A DNA stretch of 64,000 nucleotides from Devosia neptuniae (GCF_025452235.1 NZ_CP104964.1:1-64000), one strand, 5' to 3'. Positions 16,827 through 26,250 are shown, numbered from the stretch's first letter. Notes: generated by a model from the letters alone, not told the origin. Numbers and translations: made by a program.

Positions 16827-17742
16827 CTAGCGCTCGTCTATCGCGACTTTTTCTAGGTTTTCCAGGCGTTCTTCACTCACCGTCCGGACAAGCGCGTGCA
16901 GATGCTCGGTGCGCTCGATGAGCCATGCCAGCGCTTCTTCGCTGATCTCATAATGCTTGGAATAGCGGGCCTTGACGTAGGCTTCGTTGAGAACATTAAA
17001 CCAGGCATTATGGCGGTGCTGGTCGGGTGGCCAGGCCTCAATGAGGCGACGGTCACGATCCTCGGCGAGCATCCGCAGGAATTTCAGGTTATGCGAGGGC
17101 GGGCTGTAATTCGTCAGCACCAGCAGCACTGTTGCATAAGCTTGTTCAATCGACTGGTGAAGCAGAAATGCGGCTTCTTTATCATTGCGTTCGGTCTGAT
17201 AAAATCTGGCACCTTTCAGAAAATTGAAGGCAACCTGAAAGCGTTGGTTGTACTGCTCTCGACCGATTTCCAAAGCCTGCTGCGGCGAGAGAATGCCCGG
17301 CTCAGCTAGCTCCCGATCATCCATCTCATAGAAAAGGACGCCTTCTTTGCGGATGTCCGAGAAGAAGTACTGCGCATTGCGCAGAGTATTGTTCACTTCG
17401 CGACCTGAATGCACGATCAGGCCTACTGGCACGCCGATGGCGGCGTCGCGGTTCAGTCGGTCCGTGGCCCGATCCCAATATTCAAACCCCGCGAAACGGC
17501 TCTCGTTGACGAGCACCAGGACATCGAAGTCTGAACGATAGCCCTTCAATGGTGTGAGGCTCATCGACCCAGGTGCCCTTGGCGTAAGATCCGAACAGAA
17601 TGATCTTCAGGATGCGCCCACGGCGCTTGGCCTCTGACTTGGCTTCCTTGAGCGCGTCATCGAACTCCTCGTGGATGATCTCGACGATACGCGCGACATT
17701 GCGCTGCTTGCTTTCGGGAAGGTGATCGAGGCTGATCTTCAT
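16827..17742 (-). pseudogene. nucleotidyltransferase-HEPN fusion gene, frameshifted
   Basis: One gene read in two frames. The first part (ATG 17742) carries the minimal nucleotidyltransferase motif ILFGSYAKGTWVDEPH. The frame then changes by one base near 17550, and KGYRSDFDVLVLVNE supplies the DxD acidic pair. The second part continues into a HEPN domain (FNFLKGARFYQ, AAFLLHQSIEQAYATVLLVL, then KARYSKHYEISEEALAWLIERTEHL). Joined, the product is about 304 residues, normal for the fused MNT-HEPN family, where the NTase can AMPylate the HEPN RNase in a toxin-antitoxin manner. Without the join the NTase loses its catalytic aspartates. Sequencing error or true inactivation cannot be separated here. 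Confidence 0.75.
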
Positions 17743-17910
17743 TCCAGGACGGCCCCCTTCAGGTTCGCGAACAATTCGGCTTGTGAACTATGCCCAACCA
17801 GGAGTCGACACACAACTCCACTGGGCCGGCTGAGGAGAACGGCGTGAGAGATCTTTGCGACGTTCGACCTCCTGCCATGGCGATTTTGCGCATAAGCGTG
17901 GCGTCAATCA

Positions 17911-17944
17911 ACTGACCAGAATTCATATCGAATTATTGGTCAGT
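17911..17944. promoter_or_regulatory. long imperfect palindrome, operator- or terminator-like
   Basis: ACTGACCA and TGGTCAGT form perfect outer arms, with inner arms AATTC/GAATT offset by one base around a 5-base centre. It lies about 170 bases upstream of the NTase-HEPN start and 90 bases beyond the 3' end of the acc-like operon. Its A+T-rich centre stands out from the surroundings. It could be a dimer binding site for a GntR/TetR-type regulator or a transcription stop. Confidence 0.45.
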
Positions 17945-18034
17945 AAAACCCTCGCTGAGAGACCTCGGCTCCACAGTCGGCGCCGATGCGGCGACCCTGG
18001 CTTGTCGATCCGGACACGGCACCAGGGGCATTCT

Positions 18035-19042
18035 CTATTCGCTGGTGGGGCGCAGTGCTATTTCGATCTGGTAGGCGGCGGTCTCTCCGGCTCCCAGAGT
18101 GATTGAGTCATCTGCCCCGTCCCAACTAAATCGGCGGGCCGGCTCCAGCGCGAATGCATAAACACCGGACTGAAAAGCTCTCCAGATTCCGAAAGTCGGC
18201 AGTGCTTTACGAGGAAACGACAGCTGGACGCATAATCCTCCGAGCAGAGCACTATTGTGCAGCTCGACCGAAGCCGTCGGCAGATCGGAAATGACGGGCG
18301 TCTCCTGGTAATAGTCGACGAAGTCATCCCGTGGGCGCTTGTCCTCGCTGTTGAATGCCGAGACGATATCCTTGGTCAAGTCACCGGAGATTCGGGTCGC
18401 CTGATCAAGAAACGGATAGCCGAAGTTTATGTGGTAGAGGATCGCATGCGGCGTGGGGCGGAATCCTCGATTCTCGACGGCATCGTCTATGCGGATCGCC
18501 TGGCCGAAAACATCCACCACGATGCGACGGCGCAGCACAAGGTTCTCTCCGAACACCGAACTCTGCCTGACAACGCCCTCGGCCCATATGATCGGGGCGT
18601 CTGTCGTCCAGTCGATGCCGTAGCCCGAAAGCGTGGCCCGCTGGCTGGAAATCCTGCCATGCAGGGGATGGAAAACCTCCTTCCGATGTTTGTGGATATA
18701 GCGGTCCGCGTCACTTCGGCGGGCGCCACCGATATGGTCCAGGCCACAGGTGACAAGGAAGCCATCGAAGTTCCTGTAAAAACCAACGCCCTCTTCGGCA
18801 TCGACCGAGTTGGGCGGCCACGGCATCCCGTTTGCGCTGTTCCAGCCGATATTTATGCCGCGCCAGGTCATGTTGGAAATATCAAAGCCCCGGTCCACAG
18901 CGATCTCGAAGGCAATGCCCGCCGCGTTGCGAACGACAAGCAGCCGCTGTCCTCGCCCTGGACCATCCTCAACCTGCAACATCCGAATGTCGGCGGCGCC
19001 CCTGCCGTCCACGGTGCGCCGGCGCAATTGCGCAGCCGACAT
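18035..19042 (-). CDS. DUF4432 (aldose-1-epimerase-like) protein, 335 aa
   Basis: Cytoplasmic member of the galactose-mutarotase-like superfamily, DUF4432 branch, seen in sugar and polyol catabolic operons. Characteristic segments: GQRLLVVRNAAGIAFEIAVD near the start, RGFDISNMTWRGINIGWNS, FDGFLVTCGLDHIG, the histidine-bearing FHPLHGRISS and LYHINFGYP, and an acidic residue near ALEP. Last gene of the operon; the ATG at 19042 follows the phosphatase stop after 34 bases, and only a weak GGGTCG is upstream. Together with a phosphodiesterase and sugar-phosphatase it suggests that the transported compound yields a sugar whose anomers or epimers are interconverted. Confidence 0.8.
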   Translation of the reverse strand: MSAAQLRRRTVDGRGAADIRMLQVEDGPGRGQRLLVVRNAAGIAFEIAVDRGFDISNMTWRGINIGWNSANGMPWPPNSVDAEEGVGFYRNFDGFLVTCGLDHIGGARRSDADRYIHKHRKEVFHPLHGRISSQRATLSGYGIDWTTDAPIIWAEGVVRQSSVFGENLVLRRRIVVDVFGQAIRIDDAVENRGFRPTPHAILYHINFGYPFLDQATRISGDLTKDIVSAFNSEDKRPRDDFVDYYQETPVISDLPTASVELHNSALLGGLCVQLSFPRKALPTFGIWRAFQSGVYAFALEPARRFSWDGADDSITLGAGETAAYQIEIALRPTSE

Positions 19043-19076
19043 ATCACGACCCGGGCAAACGTTTGAGGGGACGCCG

Positions 19077-19928
19077 CTATCCATGGCTGGCAGCGCCCGA
19101 CATGGGGTTGCCGCCGACGCTCTCCAGTAGAGGCCGCACCTTTGCCAGAAACGCCTCGCTTCCGCAGGCGAAGCGTAGCTTTGCGCCGAGATCCGTGCGA
19201 TCCCAATCGATTGTGTGAGACACACCAAGATTGCTGAGGATGGGCAGCCCGGCCATCACATCCCAGGTCGAATCGCCGAGCGCCACGTAGCCATCGGTCT
19301 CACCCATGGCCACCTCGATGAGGGAGAGGGTAGAAGACCCGCAACAGCGGAACGCGATGCGTAGTTCGTCGGAAATATAGCGCAATAGTTCGAGACGATC
19401 CTGTGTGGCGACCGAAGGATGTAGACCGATCCCCATAGAGGCCTGCGATAGATCGAGCACAGGCAAAGATCGCATCGGCTTGCCGTTCAGCCGGGTTTCG
19501 ACAGACCCACCCCCGCTCAACATGAGGTCGCGGACAGGGACGTAGATTACCCCGAATGTCGGACGCCGATTTTCATAGAGGCCGATCGAAATCGCCCAGT
19601 TCTGCCCGCCCCGCACGAAATTGAACGTCCCATCAATCGGGTCGATCACCCATATCCGCCCGGAAGTGCCCGCGATGTTGCCGCCCTCTTCGCCATAGAC
19701 ACCGTCGTTTGGAAACACCTGACGCAGGCTGGCAATCAGGAATTCCTCGACCTCTCTGTCGGCCTTGGTGACGAGATCAAGATGGCCTTTCTTCTCAACC
19801 GGTATGCTGGCCAATGACCGAAAGTACCGCAGAGCAATTTCTCCTGCGCTACGTGCGATTTCCTCGATAACGGACTCCGTGGCGCGTTCAGGCAATGTCG
19901 ATCCGTTAAAATCAGCCACGAGCTTCAT
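19077..19928 (-). CDS. inositol-monophosphatase-family sugar phosphatase, 283 aa (AccG-like)
   Basis: Metal-dependent phosphatase of the IMPase/FBPase superfamily. Key motifs are intact: LVTKADREVEEFL, YGEEGGN (Glu-Glu pair), WVIDPIDGTFNFVRG (DPIDGT metal site) and the C-terminal WDVMAGLPIL (WD). It would release phosphate from a sugar phosphate made by the upstream phosphodiesterase. In the Ti-plasmid acc operon the same position is held by accG, an arabinose-phosphate phosphatase of this superfamily. I chose the ATG at 19928, where similarity begins; it overlaps the phosphodiesterase gene by 17 bases. Confidence 0.88.
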   Translation of the reverse strand: MKLVADFNGSTLPERATESVIEEIARSAGEIALRYFRSLASIPVEKKGHLDLVTKADREVEEFLIASLRQVFPNDGVYGEEGGNIAGTSGRIWVIDPIDGTFNFVRGGQNWAISIGLYENRRPTFGVIYVPVRDLMLSGGGSVETRLNGKPMRSLPVLDLSQASMGIGLHPSVATQDRLELLRYISDELRIAFRCCGSSTLSLIEVAMGETDGYVALGDSTWDVMAGLPILSNLGVSHTIDWDRTDLGAKLRFACGSEAFLAKVRPLLESVGGNPMSGAASHG

Positions 19929-20715
19929 TCCTGATCCTGGCCATCTGCGCGACGTCGTCACTGATGATCTGATCCAATTGACCCTCCCGTACCCAACGGA
20001 CGGCCTGAGCCTCCACGTCCACGCCGTATGACTTGAGCTTCTCAAGCCGCTCCGGGCGCGGAACATGCAAGAAGACCGCGAAGCCGGCGTCGTGGAGCTG
20101 ATGCGCTTCGCCGCTTGGGAAGTGCTGGATTTCGAGATTGATCGCATCCACATTTGCTTCCCGCGCAATGGCGGCAGGATCGATCAGGCGGGAATGCGAC
20201 AGACCGACCGTAGGAACCTCAGGGATAGCCTTCTTGAGCGCCCTCAGTTGAACGAAATCGAAGGAAGAGAACTGCAATAGGTCGGCGCAGCCCAATTCGT
20301 CGATCAGCGCCCTTAGCTTGGGGAGGATGACATCGTCCCGGTCATATATCTTGAGCTCGAGCTGGTAGATGATCCCCAGTTCGCGCGCCAGTTGTAGGGC
20401 GTCCGTGAGACGCGGGACGCGTTCTCCCGCGAAGGCTTCACCAAACCATCGGCCTGCATCGAGCTTGGCGAGATCGGCATAGCTCATGTCGCGGACAAGA
20501 CCATGACCATTGGTGGTGCGGTCCACGGTCTCGTCATGAATCAAGACGAACTCGCCATCGCTGGTCAGCGCAAGGTCGGTCTCGCAGGTGATGCCATGGC
20601 CGCCAAACTCGCGAGCTTTCCGGAACGCGGCGATGGTGTTCTCCGGCGCACCGGCGCTATGGCCGCGATGTCCGGCGATCCTTATCGTCTCCGGCGTCAT
20701 GAGCAGCGGGTTCAT
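19912..20715 (-). CDS. glycerophosphodiester phosphodiesterase family protein, 267 aa (AccF-like)
   Basis: Cytoplasmic GDPD-family TIM barrel that hydrolyses phosphodiesters between a polyol or sugar and an alcohol. Catalytic set: RIAGHRGHSAGAPENTIAAF (His-Arg and Glu-Asn), TCETDLALTSDG (Glu/Asp metal ligands), FVLIHDETVDRTTNG (general acid His) and YQLELKIYD (Glu). No signal peptide, so it acts after uptake. The acc operon has accF, an agrocinopine phosphodiesterase of this family, in this position. AGGAG lies 6 bases before the ATG at 20715. A second GDPD gene at 27708 has a related promoter. Confidence 0.9.
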   Translation of the reverse strand: MNPLLMTPETIRIAGHRGHSAGAPENTIAAFRKAREFGGHGITCETDLALTSDGEFVLIHDETVDRTTNGHGLVRDMSYADLAKLDAGRWFGEAFAGERVPRLTDALQLARELGIIYQLELKIYDRDDVILPKLRALIDELGCADLLQFSSFDFVQLRALKKAIPEVPTVGLSHSRLIDPAAIAREANVDAINLEIQHFPSGEAHQLHDAGFAVFLHVPRPERLEKLKSYGVDVEAQAVRWVREGQLDQIISDDVAQMARIRNEARG

Positions 20716-20731
20716 TATTTCTCCTATTTTT

Positions 20732-21592
20732 CTAGCGTAGGCGCGCGTCAAAACGATCGCGCAAATAGTCGCCGAGCAGGCTTATGGACAAAGTGGTGAG
20801 CACTATGATCAAGCCGGGCAGGGCGGTGAGCCACCAGGCGATTGCAACGTAATTTCTGCCGTCGGCAACCATGAGGCCAAGGCTCGTCGCGGGCGGTTGG
20901 ATACCCAGACCCAGAAAACTCAACCCGCTCTCGAGCAAAATGATCTCGGGAAAGTTCACCGTGAGCTGGACGATGAGAGGGCCAGCAATATTGGGAAGAA
21001 TGTGGCGCAGGTAGATGCGCAGGGATGGAACGCCCACGATGCGAGCCGCCTCTGCATAGCCGTCCTGGTTGGCACTCAGTACGAGGCCACGGGTCAGGCG
21101 CGCATAGCGTTCCCAGGAGGCCACGCCGACGAGGAAGACAAAAAGCAGCGGACTCGAACCGAAAAAGGCCAGTACGCCCAGCGCAAAGATGATGAAGGGC
21201 ACTGACGCCATGGCGTCGGCAAAGCCCATGATGAGATTGTCGATCCAGCCGCCAAAATGGGCGGCAAGGAAGCCGAGGCTTGTACCAATAAGTGCGCAGA
21301 TCGCCGAGCCGGCAAGCGCGATCATCAATGACGTCTGGGTTGCGACCAGTATGTTGCTGAGCAAATCGCGGCCAAGATAATCGGTGCCCAGCAGATGCCC
21401 CGGCAGCGCGCCGGGCGGCGCGAAGCGCGAAAGCGGGGCCTGCTGCAGATAGTCATAAGGCGAAATCCATTGTGCCGTTGCGCCTACGACCACGACCACT
21501 ACCACCCAGATGGTGCACAGCCAGATACTGGCCGGCAGGCGGGAGGCGAACGTTCGGAATTGCCAGCTCGGCAGCGTCCTAGCTTGCGTCAT
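20732..21592 (-). CDS. ABC transporter permease, OppC/DppC type, 286 aa
   Basis: Inner-membrane permease of the peptide/opine/nickel class. A first membrane helix (WLCTIWVVVVVVVGATAQW) is followed by GTDYLGRDLLSNIL, the hallmark of OppC-like permeases, and then five more helices with the BPD_transp_1 loop EAARIVGVPSLRIYLRHILPN. Pairs with the preceding permease, whose gene it overlaps by 14 bases. Substrate class is inferred from the whole operon, not from this protein. Confidence 0.93.
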   Translation of the reverse strand: MTQARTLPSWQFRTFASRLPASIWLCTIWVVVVVVVGATAQWISPYDYLQQAPLSRFAPPGALPGHLLGTDYLGRDLLSNILVATQTSLMIALAGSAICALIGTSLGFLAAHFGGWIDNLIMGFADAMASVPFIIFALGVLAFFGSSPLLFVFLVGVASWERYARLTRGLVLSANQDGYAEAARIVGVPSLRIYLRHILPNIAGPLIVQLTVNFPEIILLESGLSFLGLGIQPPATSLGLMVADGRNYVAIAWWLTALPGLIIVLTTLSISLLGDYLRDRFDARLR

Positions 21593-22511
21593 TGTTCTGC
21601 AACCTGATTTTCGGATTGAGGACGGCGTATAGAATGTCGACGGTCAGGTTGATCGTGACCATGAACGTGGTGAAGGTGATAATCATGGCCTGCACGACGT
21701 TGAGATCGCCGGTATTGACGGCGCGAACGAAGCCGCTGCCCAGACCGGGCCACGCAAACACGGTCTCGACGAGCACCGCGCCTCCCAACAACCCTCCGGC
21801 GCTAAAGCCCAACATGGTCACCATGGGGATCGCGGCATTTGGAAGGGCGTGCCGAAGGATGACCTCCCATTCGGGCACGCCGTCTGCACGGGCCGCGACG
21901 ATATAAGGCTGGCCAAGCACGTCGATCATTGTGGAGCGGGTAAAACGGGAAATTGCTGCCGCGCCTGCCATGGCAAAGGTAACTGTCGGCAGGATCGCAT
22001 GTTGCCAGGTGGAACTGCCCGAGCTGGGCAGCACACGCAACCAGACGGCAAATACGAAGATCAGGGCAACGCCGAGCAGGAAGTTGGGAACGCTGTATCC
22101 AATCACCGCACCCGCCATGACGGCTTTGTCGGCGGGACTCTCACGACGCACCGCTGCGAGAATTCCGGCCGGAATCCCGAAGAGCATAATCAGGACGAAG
22201 GCCGAAACGGTCACCAACAGCGTCTTGGGAACACGTTCGGCAATGACCGCGAACACCTGCCTACCATCGGCGGATGACACACCGAAATCGCCACGCAGCG
22301 CGTTGGTCACATAGATGAAGAACTGCTCGGGGATCGATCGGTTGAGGCCCCAATTGCTGCGGAATGCCTCCAGCGCTTCGGGCGAAGCGAGATCGCCCAG
22401 CATCTGTTCGGCCGGATCGCCGTTCACCCGAAGCACGATGAAGACGAATGTCACGGTGAGAAAAAGGACAACCAGGGCCCGAAACAGGCGTGCGAGGATG
22501 AAGGAAATCAT
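21579..22511 (-). CDS. ABC transporter permease, OppB/DppB type, 310 aa
   Basis: Inner-membrane permease with the OppB-type N-terminus (FILARLFRALVVLFLTVTFVF) and six helices. The coupling loop AARADGVPEWEVILRHALPNA contacts the ATPases. The C-terminus NLTVDILYAVLNPKIR is typical of the family. It overlaps the upstream ATPase gene by 4 bases and the next permease by 14, showing a tightly coupled operon. Confidence 0.93.
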   Translation of the reverse strand: MISFILARLFRALVVLFLTVTFVFIVLRVNGDPAEQMLGDLASPEALEAFRSNWGLNRSIPEQFFIYVTNALRGDFGVSSADGRQVFAVIAERVPKTLLVTVSAFVLIMLFGIPAGILAAVRRESPADKAVMAGAVIGYSVPNFLLGVALIFVFAVWLRVLPSSGSSTWQHAILPTVTFAMAGAAAISRFTRSTMIDVLGQPYIVAARADGVPEWEVILRHALPNAAIPMVTMLGFSAGGLLGGAVLVETVFAWPGLGSGFVRAVNTGDLNVVQAMIITFTTFMVTINLTVDILYAVLNPKIRLQNNDAS

Positions 22512-23509
22512 TGCGCGACCTCCATCCGGGTCGCAACCGGCCGTGGGAATTCCTCGGCTCGATGACAGGCCACATCCTGGTGTTCAACCAGACGAAGCGC
22601 CGGGACCTCGGTCGTGCATCGCTCGATGGCGAATGGGCATCGTGACCGAAACGCGCATCCCTGCGATAGCTTACTGATGTCCAGTTCACCCTGGATGGGC
22701 GGCGCCACGTTTCGGACCAGCGGGTCCATCGTCGGCACCGAGGCCAGGAGGGCTCTGGTGTAGGGGTGACGCGGCCACGCATAGACGGACCGAATGTCCC
22801 CTGTTTCGACAACACGGCCCAGATACATGACAGCGATGCGGTCAACCAGGTGTCGGACGATGCGCAGGTCATGCGTGATAAAGACATAGGCCAGGTCCAA
22901 CTCCTGCCAGAGCGACCTCAGGATCGAAACCACTTGCGCCTGCACCGATACGTCGAGAGCCGAAACGGCCTCGTCGAACACAACCAGCTTGGGCTGCAGG
23001 ATCAAAGCGCGCGCGATGACAACGCGCTGTCGCTGGCCGCCAGACATCTGATGGGGAAAACGGCTCATCATCGCACTCGACAGGCCAACCCTTTCGAGCA
23101 TGGCGGCCGCTCGTTCGCGGGCACCGTTGCGATCGGCCACCCGATGCACCCACACGGCCTCTGCCACCTGCTCCCCAATGGTCATTTGCGGGTTGAGGGC
23201 CGAGAGCGGATTTTGCTGCACTAGGGACGTCTGCATGCGAAATCTGGACCAGTCCTGCGGTCGGCGGTCCCTGTGTTCCACGCCTTCGAACCTGACTTCA
23301 CCCAGCGTCGGCGGGGTCAGGCCGAGCAGGAGACGGCCCAGCGTCGACTTTCCGCTGCCGGACTCGCCCACCACGCCGATGCGTTCTTGGGGCGCGAGCT
23401 CCAGGTCGATGGCGTTGACCGCTACATGGCTGGCTTTTCTTGCAAACAGCCCGGATCGCAACCGGAAGGTTTTGGTCAGATTGCTAGCTTGGAGGAGAGG
23501 GGGGCTCAT
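22508..23509 (-). CDS. ABC transporter ATP-binding protein, OppF/DppF type, 333 aa
   Basis: ATPase subunit. Walker A GESGSGKSTLGR, Q-loop in SLVQQNPLSALNP, signature MSGGQRQRVVIARAL, Walker B LVVFDEAVSALDVSVQ, and a switch histidine in VFITHDL. The C-terminal oligopeptide/dipeptide domain has the cysteine cluster CAFRSRCPFAIERC that binds an iron-sulphur cluster or shapes the family tail. It overlaps its neighbours by 4 bases on both sides. Confidence 0.94.
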   Translation of the reverse strand: MSPPLLQASNLTKTFRLRSGLFARKASHVAVNAIDLELAPQERIGVVGESGSGKSTLGRLLLGLTPPTLGEVRFEGVEHRDRRPQDWSRFRMQTSLVQQNPLSALNPQMTIGEQVAEAVWVHRVADRNGARERAAAMLERVGLSSAMMSRFPHQMSGGQRQRVVIARALILQPKLVVFDEAVSALDVSVQAQVVSILRSLWQELDLAYVFITHDLRIVRHLVDRIAVMYLGRVVETGDIRSVYAWPRHPYTRALLASVPTMDPLVRNVAPPIQGELDISKLSQGCAFRSRCPFAIERCTTEVPALRLVEHQDVACHRAEEFPRPVATRMEVAQ

Positions 23510-24453
23510 GCGGCCACCGGGTGGTAGCAGGAGGCCTCATGGAAAGGGCTGACATTTGTCGGATCGGGGAAACTGACGGTGCACACTTCGGTCGCGCGAG
23601 GGCAGCGGGGATGGAAATAGCAGCCCGCCGGAAGGTTCTCGAGCAGCGGAACCGATCCGGGGATGGGAATTGGCGGCGCAAGGTCGTCGGGATCAATCGT
23701 GGGCATGCAGTCGATCAAAGCGCGGGCATATGGATGGGCAGCCCGCTCCAGCAGCTCACCAACGGGCGCTGTCTCGACGATCTTGCCGCAATACATGACG
23801 GCGGCCCGATCTGCCAGGCGGGCGATCACACCCAGGTCATGCGACACGATCAAAAGGGCCATGCCGGTTTCCGCTCGCAGTTCCTCCAGCAGGTAGAGGA
23901 TCTGGGCTTGCGTCGTGACGTCCAATGCCGTTGTGGGTTCATCGGCGATGAGCAATTTTGGTTTGGCAGCCAGAGCGTGCGCGATCATCACGCGCTGGTT
24001 CATGCCGCCCGAGAACTGGTGGGGATATGAGCGCAGCCGGCTCTTGGCCTGGTCGATGCCCACACGTTCCAGCAGCCGCATCGCCTCCATGCGCGCGTCG
24101 GCGCCCTTAAGGCCCTGATGCCGATAGAGGCTCGATTCCAGATAATACCCAATCGTATGAACTGGATTGAGGCTGCTTGTGGGATCCTGAAAGATCATGG
24201 CTATCGTCGGGTCGTCCGGCTTGCCGGTGCCGTCAGTATCTTTGGCCAGCACTATGGAGCCGCCCGTTTGTGCTATGCCACGCGGCAACGCCCTGGCGAT
24301 GGCGTAGCAAGTCATGCTCTTGCCACAGCCAGACTCGCCGACCAGCCCGAGCGTCTGGCCGGCATCAAGCGAGAAGCTGATGCCATCAATGATTTTGGTT
24401 GATCGCGCCGGCACCTGAACGACCAGGTCTCGAACCGTTAGTAGATTTGACAA
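23506..24453 (-). CDS. ABC transporter ATP-binding protein, OppD/DppD type, 315 aa
   Basis: ATPase subunit partnered with the next gene. Walker A GESGCGKSMTCYAIA, Q-loop MIFQDPTSSLNP, signature FSGGMNQRVMIAHAL, Walker B LLIADEPTTALDVTTQ, switch LIVSHDLGV. The C-terminal cysteine-bearing tail reads CYFHPRCPRATEVC. The gene starts 61 bases after the binding-protein stop. Confidence 0.94.
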   Translation of the reverse strand: MSNLLTVRDLVVQVPARSTKIIDGISFSLDAGQTLGLVGESGCGKSMTCYAIARALPRGIAQTGGSIVLAKDTDGTGKPDDPTIAMIFQDPTSSLNPVHTIGYYLESSLYRHQGLKGADARMEAMRLLERVGIDQAKSRLRSYPHQFSGGMNQRVMIAHALAAKPKLLIADEPTTALDVTTQAQILYLLEELRAETGMALLIVSHDLGVIARLADRAAVMYCGKIVETAPVGELLERAAHPYARALIDCMPTIDPDDLAPPIPIPGSVPLLENLPAGCYFHPRCPRATEVCTVSFPDPTNVSPFHEASCYHPVAA

Positions 24454-24514
24454 TGAATGTTCCTCCGCGGGCGGCGCGCACCAGGATGCGCGCCGCCAAC
24501 TCGTCCAACGCCTC

Positions 24515-26086
24515 TCAGTTGAAGCTGAGATTGTGCGCCCGCAATTCCATCGTTTCGAAGCTTACCGGCTTCCAGTTCACGTCCTTGCGTGCACCATAAA
24601 CGTCGAACGGCTGGTAGAGGATGACGGCTGGCGCCTCTTCCTCGAAGATGTCGCGCATGCGGTTGAAAGCGTCGAAACGCTCCGGACCGTCCGGCAGCTC
24701 CTGCACCTTCATCGCCAGTTCGTTGAACTCGGCCGGCGCCTCCCAGCCCCAGCGCGTTTGAATGCCGCGGCCCGGTCCGAACTCGGAGACGATGGTGTTC
24801 AGGGCATCGGTCAGGGAGAGGCCGTTGGACCAGTTCCTGATCCAGATATCTTCGTCCTTGGCCGTCGTGCCGGGAGCATAAATCTCCGGCACGACATTGA
24901 CGCCGATCTCCTTCCACATCTCGATCATCATCAGCAATGCCGGGATAGCGTTGGCGTAGTAGTTGCCCATAGTGCGGTAGGTAATCGCCGTGCCGTCGTA
25001 GCCGCTTTCTGCCACCAGCCGCTTGGCCTCCGCGACGTCATACTCCAGAGGACGGCGATCCGGATCATAGGTCGCGCCGAAATGCGGGAAGTTGAGGCCA
25101 TTGGGGATCACCGCCAGGTTCTTCCACAGCGCCTCGACGATCAACGGGCGGTTGACGGCGAGAGCCATGGCGCGCCGAAGCGTCTTCGACTTGAAGACTG
25201 GCTGGTTCATGTTGAAGGTGAACATGTGGAAGTTCTCGATCAGAGTTCCACGGGTTTCGAGATCCGGATAGCTATCGACGAGTGCCACGTCGTCCGGGGT
25301 CAGCGTCGTAACAATATCGTATTCGCCGCTGATCAGCCCCGCCACGCGGGTGGCCGGTTCAGCCACCACCTGGTAGGTGATTTTCGAGGCAGACGGCTTT
25401 TCACCCCAATAGTTGTCATTGGCGTCAAGAACCACACGGTCTCCGGCAATGAACTCGACGAACTTGTAGGGCCCAGTGCCAATGGGCTTGTTGCCGAACT
25501 CGACCGCCCCAAGACCCTGATAATATTCCTTGGGAACGACGCGACCAACCCATGACGCCACGATCTTTTCGATCAGGTAAGACGGCGTTTTGGTACGCAG
25601 GACCACGGTATACTTGTCTTCCACGACCGGCTCGTCCCAGTTGGGCGAGAAGTTGCGGCCATTGGGGATCGTTTTGATCGCCTCGTCGCCCCACAGCCGA
25701 TCCGATGAGAATGTGTAGGCCACGTCGTCCGCCGTCATCTCCACCCCGTTGTGGAACAAGACGTTCTGACGCAGCTTGAAGCGGACCGACTTGTCGTCGA
25801 TGCGCTCCCAGCTCTCGGCCAGAGCCGGCACCAACTCGCTGCCGTTGCCAGGGGCACCGTCGTGAAACCAGTCACGTGCGATAAGCGTGTCGAAAATCTG
25901 GGTAACAATGCGAACGCCGGTATTGCTGATGGCATTCACCGGTTCCAGCGAGTTGGGGAGCCCATTAACTCCCAACCGCAGCTCGCGCCGCTCCTGCGCA
26001 AACGCCAGATTGACGCCCGACGTTGATGCCAGCAAGGCCGCGGCACTCACGCCAATCAAAAAGTTCCTACGATCAGTTCTGAGCAT
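24515..26086 (-). CDS. ABC transporter substrate-binding protein, SBP_bac_5 family, 523 aa (AccA-like)
   Basis: Periplasmic receptor of the peptide/opine/nickel cluster. A twin-arginine-type leader (TDRRNFLIGVSAAALLAS) ends near FAQE. The family segment NGLPNSLEPVNAISNTG opens the mature protein, followed by FKLRQNVLFHNGVEMTADDV and GTGPYKFVEF, which are standard for DppA/OppA/AccA relatives. The family binds peptides, haem, opines, nickel and sugar-phosphodiesters, so the ligand must be read from context: the operon has no peptidase but does have a phosphodiesterase and a sugar phosphatase. AccA of Agrobacterium, which binds agrocinopine A, belongs here. GGAGG lies 6 bases before the ATG. 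Confidence 0.9.
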   Translation of the reverse strand: MLRTDRRNFLIGVSAAALLASTSGVNLAFAQERRELRLGVNGLPNSLEPVNAISNTGVRIVTQIFDTLIARDWFHDGAPGNGSELVPALAESWERIDDKSVRFKLRQNVLFHNGVEMTADDVAYTFSSDRLWGDEAIKTIPNGRNFSPNWDEPVVEDKYTVVLRTKTPSYLIEKIVASWVGRVVPKEYYQGLGAVEFGNKPIGTGPYKFVEFIAGDRVVLDANDNYWGEKPSASKITYQVVAEPATRVAGLISGEYDIVTTLTPDDVALVDSYPDLETRGTLIENFHMFTFNMNQPVFKSKTLRRAMALAVNRPLIVEALWKNLAVIPNGLNFPHFGATYDPDRRPLEYDVAEAKRLVAESGYDGTAITYRTMGNYYANAIPALLMMIEMWKEIGVNVVPEIYAPGTTAKDEDIWIRNWSNGLSLTDALNTIVSEFGPGRGIQTRWGWEAPAEFNELAMKVQELPDGPERFDAFNRMRDIFEEEAPAVILYQPFDVYGARKDVNWKPVSFETMELRAHNLSFN

Positions 26087-26197
26087 TTGGTTCCTCCCTG
26101 CTCTGTGTCGATGCTGTTGATGGGCTCACAAAGATAAAGAGCCATCCGGTGACGTCACGCCAGCTCCCGGGAGAACAGTCTCTCGGGACGATCATCC

Positions 26198-26250
26198 GGC
26201 GGTCTAGACTGCGTGTCATAGCTATTATTCCCTGTCCTCGAACACCGTCC
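26198..26250 (-). promoter_or_regulatory. control element of the acc-like operon, inverted twin of 27625-27678
   Basis: Read on the minus strand: GGACGGTG, six variable bases, then 27 bases identical to the twin (26236 down to 26210), including GGGAATAATAGCTATGACAC, then TCT and ACCG blocks. It contains the perfect palindrome ATAGCTAT. It lies 112 bases upstream of the binding-protein start. Its twin precedes a second phosphodiesterase gene in the same relative orientation, so one regulator, most simply the LysR encoded between them, may control both. Confidence 0.65.

Noticed and set aside
18257..19066. 270-codon plus-strand frame
   Set aside because: Exactly antisense to the DUF4432 gene, which has clear family motifs.
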